This document shows, one piece after another, positions 59,324 to 64,000 of a stretch of 64,000 bases of DNA. A program made the position numbers and the translations under genes. Position 1 is the first letter of the stretch; every line of letters begins with the position of its first letter. The DNA is from Neckera pumila (taxonomy: Eukaryota > Streptophyta > Bryopsida > Hypnales > Neckeraceae): the NCBI GenBank assembly GCA_963969595.1, contig OZ018413.1:8293711-8357710 (forward strand), written 5' to 3'. The notes below the pieces were generated by a model. The model did not search any database. It was given only the letters and a program-made list of their open reading frames with translations, and was not told the origin of the DNA.

Positions 59324-62160
59324 CTAGGATAGGGTTTGGAAATGAGCTGGTAATGTAGCTGCTTATCTGCCAGTTTGCAGTCTTCCACTCTTCCTCTTCC
59401 CTAGAAACCTCACATAATCGTGTCAATGCAATGGAGAATCAACTTAAAATCTCTAATCAGCTACTATTTTTTTTTCAGAAGCAAAAACCACAACCGCCTC
59501 AATATACAAACCTCCAAAAAGTCGACAACCGAAACCCTAAACGACAACTTGAAACGAAAAAACAATTATTCTGATCCTCAGCTTGTATAAAAAAAATTCA
59601 ACCAGACTGATGGTTAATTTCACAAAATATGGCGAAGTTGAAAACCTAGTCTCACCAAACACTAGACTCAAATGGCCATAGAAAGGATTCATACCAAGAA
59701 CTGCAAAAAGAAAATACATACCCCTAAAGAAATGTTTACACACCTTTAAATTTGGATAGAGAAAGTTCTAGAAGGCAGCAGGAAGAAATTCAACAAATCC
59801 ACCTTCAGGAGACGGGAAATCTTCTAAGAGCTTGCACGTCACTCCTTTAAATCAAGTTTGAAGCGATTCCACGAGCACGTCCGCTACTGATTTGTCTCCA
59901 TATATTTCTTCCACTCCATCCTTGTATTGCATTGCCTTGCAAATCTTTTTCTTTTCTTTTTTTCTAGACAATGGAGCTGCTTCGCCTCCCGCTAAGACAT
60001 TTTTTTTATGATATTTACAAAGATGTGCCCAACAAAATAATGAAAGATTCCACAATACATTTTACCAGAGGGGACCACCCTGCCCTATTGACCAAAAATG
60101 ACTTGTTTTTTTAGACATGTCTTGTCCGATCAGCATTCTGGACTCTATTTAACTGATTTGCACTGTCTAATGTGACCTTCAAGCAACACAAACCAAATTT
60201 CAGCACTTTGTTACTAATCTCTCATCTTTAAAATCCCCATACCTCTTGTAGTGTTTTTTCCATTATTTTCTCCTAACTGCATTCTAGATTTTTACCCTAA
60301 ATGTCTAAAATTCATATTCCTATCTCACAAAAAACTCCCTAAATTGTGGTCATAGCTTACTCCGGAGTACTAACACTTTTGAATGTGCAAATTCAAGCAT
60401 AATGTTTATATTTTTTACAATCTAAAAAGTGAACCAGTATGGTGGTTTACAACTTATATCTCCAAAACTACCACAAAAGAAGTGCACAAAAAATACTGAA
60501 GGAATGGTAGGGAACAAGTGGGGCAACAAGATGACAACCATTTGATGCATTTAGGTAATTGCCCTTTTTGCTTTCTTGCCTTGCCTTGTGCCTCTTGCTC
60601 TAACCTCCTCTTGCCTTTTAGAAAAGTATTTGGTTCAATTTTGCCAACAACATTCTTCTCATCAATTGCAATTTTCTTCTAAGCAACAATTGCATTTGCA
60701 TTATTAGGTGCTTCTTTGTTAGCCATGACAACTCCTTCGCATTTCTCTTGCAATACAAAAATTAGAGTACATCTAAATCCTAAACCCTAGCATCATGACA
60801 CTTTACAATTTGCATTCTAATTCTATTGGTGCAAAAGTTGAAAGCAGATTAACAAATGATCAATTTAGAATTTTGGCTGTAGAAGAGCAATGGGTGGCAC
60901 TCACCGGACACAAGAGCAAAAAATGCAAGGTCATGAAAGGCTATCAAGCATGAGCTTTCTACTTTGGAATTATCCCAAGACTTGGGAAGCACCAAATTTG
61001 GTTGTTCCGATTGTGTACAATGGTAATCGCAAAGTAGGGGGAGTACATCTCAAAATTTTCTAAAGACATTTACTTCAACTTCAATACAATGTCATAACAG
61101 CACTTCTCATGACAATAGTCTCCTTGTCCAAAAAAATCACCTAATTCTTATAATGCATTGAACAACAAGGGTTGCACTTCTTTGTTATTGCTTGAAAGCA
61201 CCAAATACCTTACATTCAATGCATATTCATAATACCCTCCAAAAATGAAATTCTCTTCCCAAATTCCCTCACACCATGTGCTCCAGCCTATATTGAACTT
61301 CATCCAACTACTTCAACAACGGACTTTTAACATTACAATTGGATTTATCACATAAGACTGATAAATACACATAATTGATGAAACATTGGAATACAAAAAT
61401 TATACAAATGAGATCCGCAATATACATCAAAAATCTTGCGCTTGTTGTGTTATAGTTGTCTCTTCAAACAAACCAAACAAAGTGATTGCAAAGTTACTAC
61501 CTACTTCACTGTCGCAATTCAACACATTGAAACCGGCAGAGAACTTGTTGATTCAGTTTAGAAAATTGCAATTTATTATCAAACCATTAATATATGTTGG
61601 TTCCAAGAAACATGTGTTGATTTTTTCTTGGTTTTTAATGCCTCTCCAGTAGTGTTCCTTTGATTCCAAAGGAAAGTCCATAGCAAGCTCCTCATTATGG
61701 CAGACTTTCAATCAACCTCTATGAATTATGCATGGGTGAATTATATCCATCATACTCCATGCACAACAATTTTTCTCACATCTTTCTAGGCCTGTGCGTG
61801 CTATTTTTGATATGATTTCTTTGCAAACTACCACCTATTTGCCAAGATCAAAGCTCAAAAAACCACGGTCAAACCTCATGATCTTGCCACCTCCTATCCC
61901 TTTCTTGAATCTAACTACGAATTCAACTTCTTTGAAACCTTACATTGAAGATCCTATGGTTACTTCAACAATCTTTTGCAGCAGTTTGCCAACATGGCTC
62001 TACAAAATTTATTGACTTCCTATACCGCAATCCACAGTTACAATGAGTCTGGTCATTCTAGGATTAATCTTTCTATTTTTGAAGAAACTAAATTATCTAT
62101 ATGAAAATTTGACATGATTAATGGATACAATAGATATTATTTTCTTTTGTTCTAATATGA
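59324..62160. other. AT-rich spacer upstream of the EME1-like relic
   Basis: No supported gene. A stretch near 59870-60060 has an exon-like minus frame (MQYKDGVEEIYGDKSVAD) that could be a 5' exon of the EME1-like copy, but I cannot tie it by phase. Confidence 0.4.
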
Positions 62161-63342
62161 TTACAAGGAAATATATGAAAGGCCATGCTTGTTGATACCT
62201 TTTGGATTAAATGCCATTTCATCTAAAGATAAACCTTGAGAACAATAAATGATTTGTATAGCCGCTAGTTGTATTGGAAATTGAATGTGAGTGATGAGAT
62301 GTGCTTGATTTTGTCCAAACATTATTTCTTTTATTAATGCTTTGATAGGTGTCCACGATGATGCAATACTTTTGTCTTTGAATAAATGAGCATTTGCCAA
62401 ACGAGTTAAAGTTCCAACATTTATATTTAAAACTTCTATCAAAATATATTTTTTTGAATTTGTAATAATTGATGTTTTGAAAAGACCAACATCTCCATTA
62501 ACAAAACCATCATGTGTAGCATAGTTTCTTGAACAAAGTTCTATTAACATGTCCTTTTTTATTTCTATTATTGTATATAATTGAACATTTTTGCTACAAT
62601 CATTGAGAATTTTGAATGACACTAACAAAGAAGGATGATGAGTATCAATTGCTTTTAAATGATATGTAGGTCCTTTAGCTTAATAGAGTTGTTTTCAAGC
62701 ATAATGAATTCATTATGTTAAAATCTGCAATGGTTTGAATGGCTTTTCAAAATCTATTCAATCTGTTAGTAAACATTAGATTGTTTCATTGCATCACAGC
62801 AATGAATTTGTAACATTGTAAATATTCATACCAAAAATAAGGTGCTAAAGAATTTAGTCCATGATTTAATTTTTGAAAGACCCATTTATATTTAATTGGA
62901 TGCGCTTGATAAAAATCACCATTAACTGTAAAGTCTAGTCCACCAGATTTTCTATTTTAAACATGTTTAATAGAACAAAATCTTTAGTCAATTGCATCCA
63001 ACATCCTTATTCCAATAAGCGTTATTTCATCCATTACTATTAATTTTATTTGTTTCAGCTGATCTACAATTTATTTAGCAATTCTAATGATAATTTTTTC
63101 AATATTTGATAGTGATCAATTTATGGCAATGTGAAAAGATGAATGTATAGTATTGTACATCCATATATATGAAATGTAGCTTTTCTAGTATATGCCATTA
63201 ATAGTGCTTTTGGTGATTTAAAGAATCTAATTCTATATCTTTAAGATAAAATCACAATAATCCTTGTACAATTAGTTGTAAAGTGAATGTTTTACCAATA
63301 CCAATACCACCAATTAGGAATAAATGTAAAGGAGTATTTGTC
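62161..63342 (-). pseudogene. PIF1-like DNA helicase relic (Helitron-type or related mobile element)
   Basis: Superfamily 1 helicase motifs appear in order on the minus strand across several frames: Walker A IGGIGIGKTFTL (about 63284-63316), Walker B IVMDEIT (about 63016-63036), DFTVNGDFYQAHPIKYKW (about 62890-62945), and the motif-VI region CSQGLSLDEMAFNP (about 62205-62245). Stops and frameshifts separate them, so it is dead. The wording FPIQLAAIQIIYCSQGLSLDE is typical of PIF1-like helicases from mobile elements. The N-terminal side is cut off by the Q element that starts 31 bases beyond the Walker A segment. Confidence 0.7.
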
Positions 63343-63346
63343 TTAA

Positions 63347-64000
63347 TCTCTAAAGGACCAATATGCATTTTTTGGCTACATAGAAATTTTGGGCAGGTGT
63401 GTGTGACTAGAGATTTCTATATTTTAGCCCAAATTTTTGTGGAGGGTGGGAACAAGGAATATCTTTTATATGCACTACATTTCATGACATTTGAAAATCT
63501 GAGTCAAAAGTTATGGCCTAATATGTTATTTTTTTCATAATTGGGCAATCCGGGCAGATAAAAACAATCATTTTTTTCAAAAACAAAAATTTGAAATTAG
63601 TTTTTTTGAGTTGTATATATGTGGAAATCTTTGAATCATCTCATTTTGATCAATGCTTCAAAAGTTATAAAGATTTTTACTTTGCGGGCAATTATGGATT
63701 CTCTATCCTAAAAAAATCTATGAAGTCCTTTATCTTACTCAATTTTCAATATTTTTTGGACAGCCCCTCCCCCCCCCCCCCCTAGAATGTAGATTGTTTA
63801 TTACCACATTGCAACCATTGGGATTGGCATTTTTTCAATTCCATAATTAATTCTTAACAATTTGGTATTTTGAATCATTCTCTACTACTATCAACTTTCT
63901 ATTTTTTCCTATATGTTTTACAATTCCAAATGAAGTGAAAAATTTTAAGCATGTGGCCAACTTGTTTAGGAAAAAGAATCCAAAGAAGCACCATCATTTT
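63347..64000 (+). mobile_element. Q element copy 3, truncated by the window end
   Basis: It starts ttaaTCTCTAAAGGACCAATATGC (TTAA at 63343-63346). It continues collinear with 25753 onward, through gaaattttgggcag, gtgtgactagagat and a poly-C tract (63766-63781) that replaces an A-rich part in the other copies. About 654 of the expected ~922 bp are inside the window. It interrupts the PIF1-like helicase relic. Confidence 0.8.

Larger units (their letters stand above)
54680..62063 (+). mobile_element. possible large R-type element (7.4 kb), boundaries by end similarity only
   Basis: The left end ttaaCCTCTAAGTGCTTTGACG (TTAA 54676-54679) is related to the other R left ends. The right end GGTCATTCTAGGAttaa (TTAA 62064-62067), preceded by acaatgagtct, is related to the R copy 2 right end (acaatgagatcgggacg). 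If the pair is real, the element encloses the EME1-like relic. The two ends could instead belong to separate, decayed copies. Confidence 0.35.

Noticed and set aside
1..64000. CRISPR arrays, operons, bacterial promoters or ribosome binding sites
   Set aside because: The window is eukaryotic (spliced genes throughout). No regularly spaced identical short repeats of CRISPR type are present.

Overview
This window looks like nuclear DNA of a land plant, possibly a bryophyte (low confidence on lineage). The conserved genes are plant-type and intron-rich: a PHS1-type phosphatase with its plant-typical kinase-like domain, a plant COQ2, PEX11, a transit-peptide GNAT and a small plastid-type membrane protein. 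Introns have GT/AG borders, intergenic DNA is AT-rich, and several spots carry telomere-like ccctaaa motifs. Every gene model was built by reading both strands and joining exons whose phases fit. Each modelled CDS sums to a whole number of codons.

Left part (1-22.1 kb). A 15-exon PHS1-like gene runs on the minus strand (1641-12409). Its likely promoter near 13.9-14.0 kb carries two G-boxes. A seven-exon COQ2 gene, also minus, follows (18193-21904) with a long hairpin just upstream of its start. Between them lie a triplicated ~190 bp tandem repeat and several small transposon-like repeats.

Middle (22.1-47.4 kb). After a gene-poor, repeat-filled stretch to 27.8 kb comes the gene-rich core. It holds a plastid-type GNAT (-) head-to-head with a low-molecular-weight phosphatase-like gene (+). 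Next are an intronless AlkB dioxygenase (-) head-to-head with a small membrane-protein gene (+). A 149-residue hypothetical (-), PEX11 (-) and tRNA-Leu(UAA) (+) complete it. A ~125-180 bp minisatellite lies just 3' of the AlkB gene.

Right part (47.4-64 kb). This is transposon territory. It contains a broken HUH/Rep-like gene, an intact OTU-type protease ORF, an EME1-like gene with a frameshift and stops, and a decayed PIF1-like helicase.

The most interesting signal is a set of repeats bounded by TTAA (or TTAA-like) tetranucleotides with inverted CCCCTA/TAGGGG-type ends, resembling piggyBac-superfamily ends. Three families are seen: P (~632 bp, two copies), Q (~922 bp, two full copies and one cut by the window end) and R (461, 1173 and possibly 7384 bp). 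One Q copy sits inside a P copy exactly at the TTAA-like site that is intact in the other P copy. A third Q copy interrupts the helicase relic. The largest putative R element would enclose the EME1-like gene.
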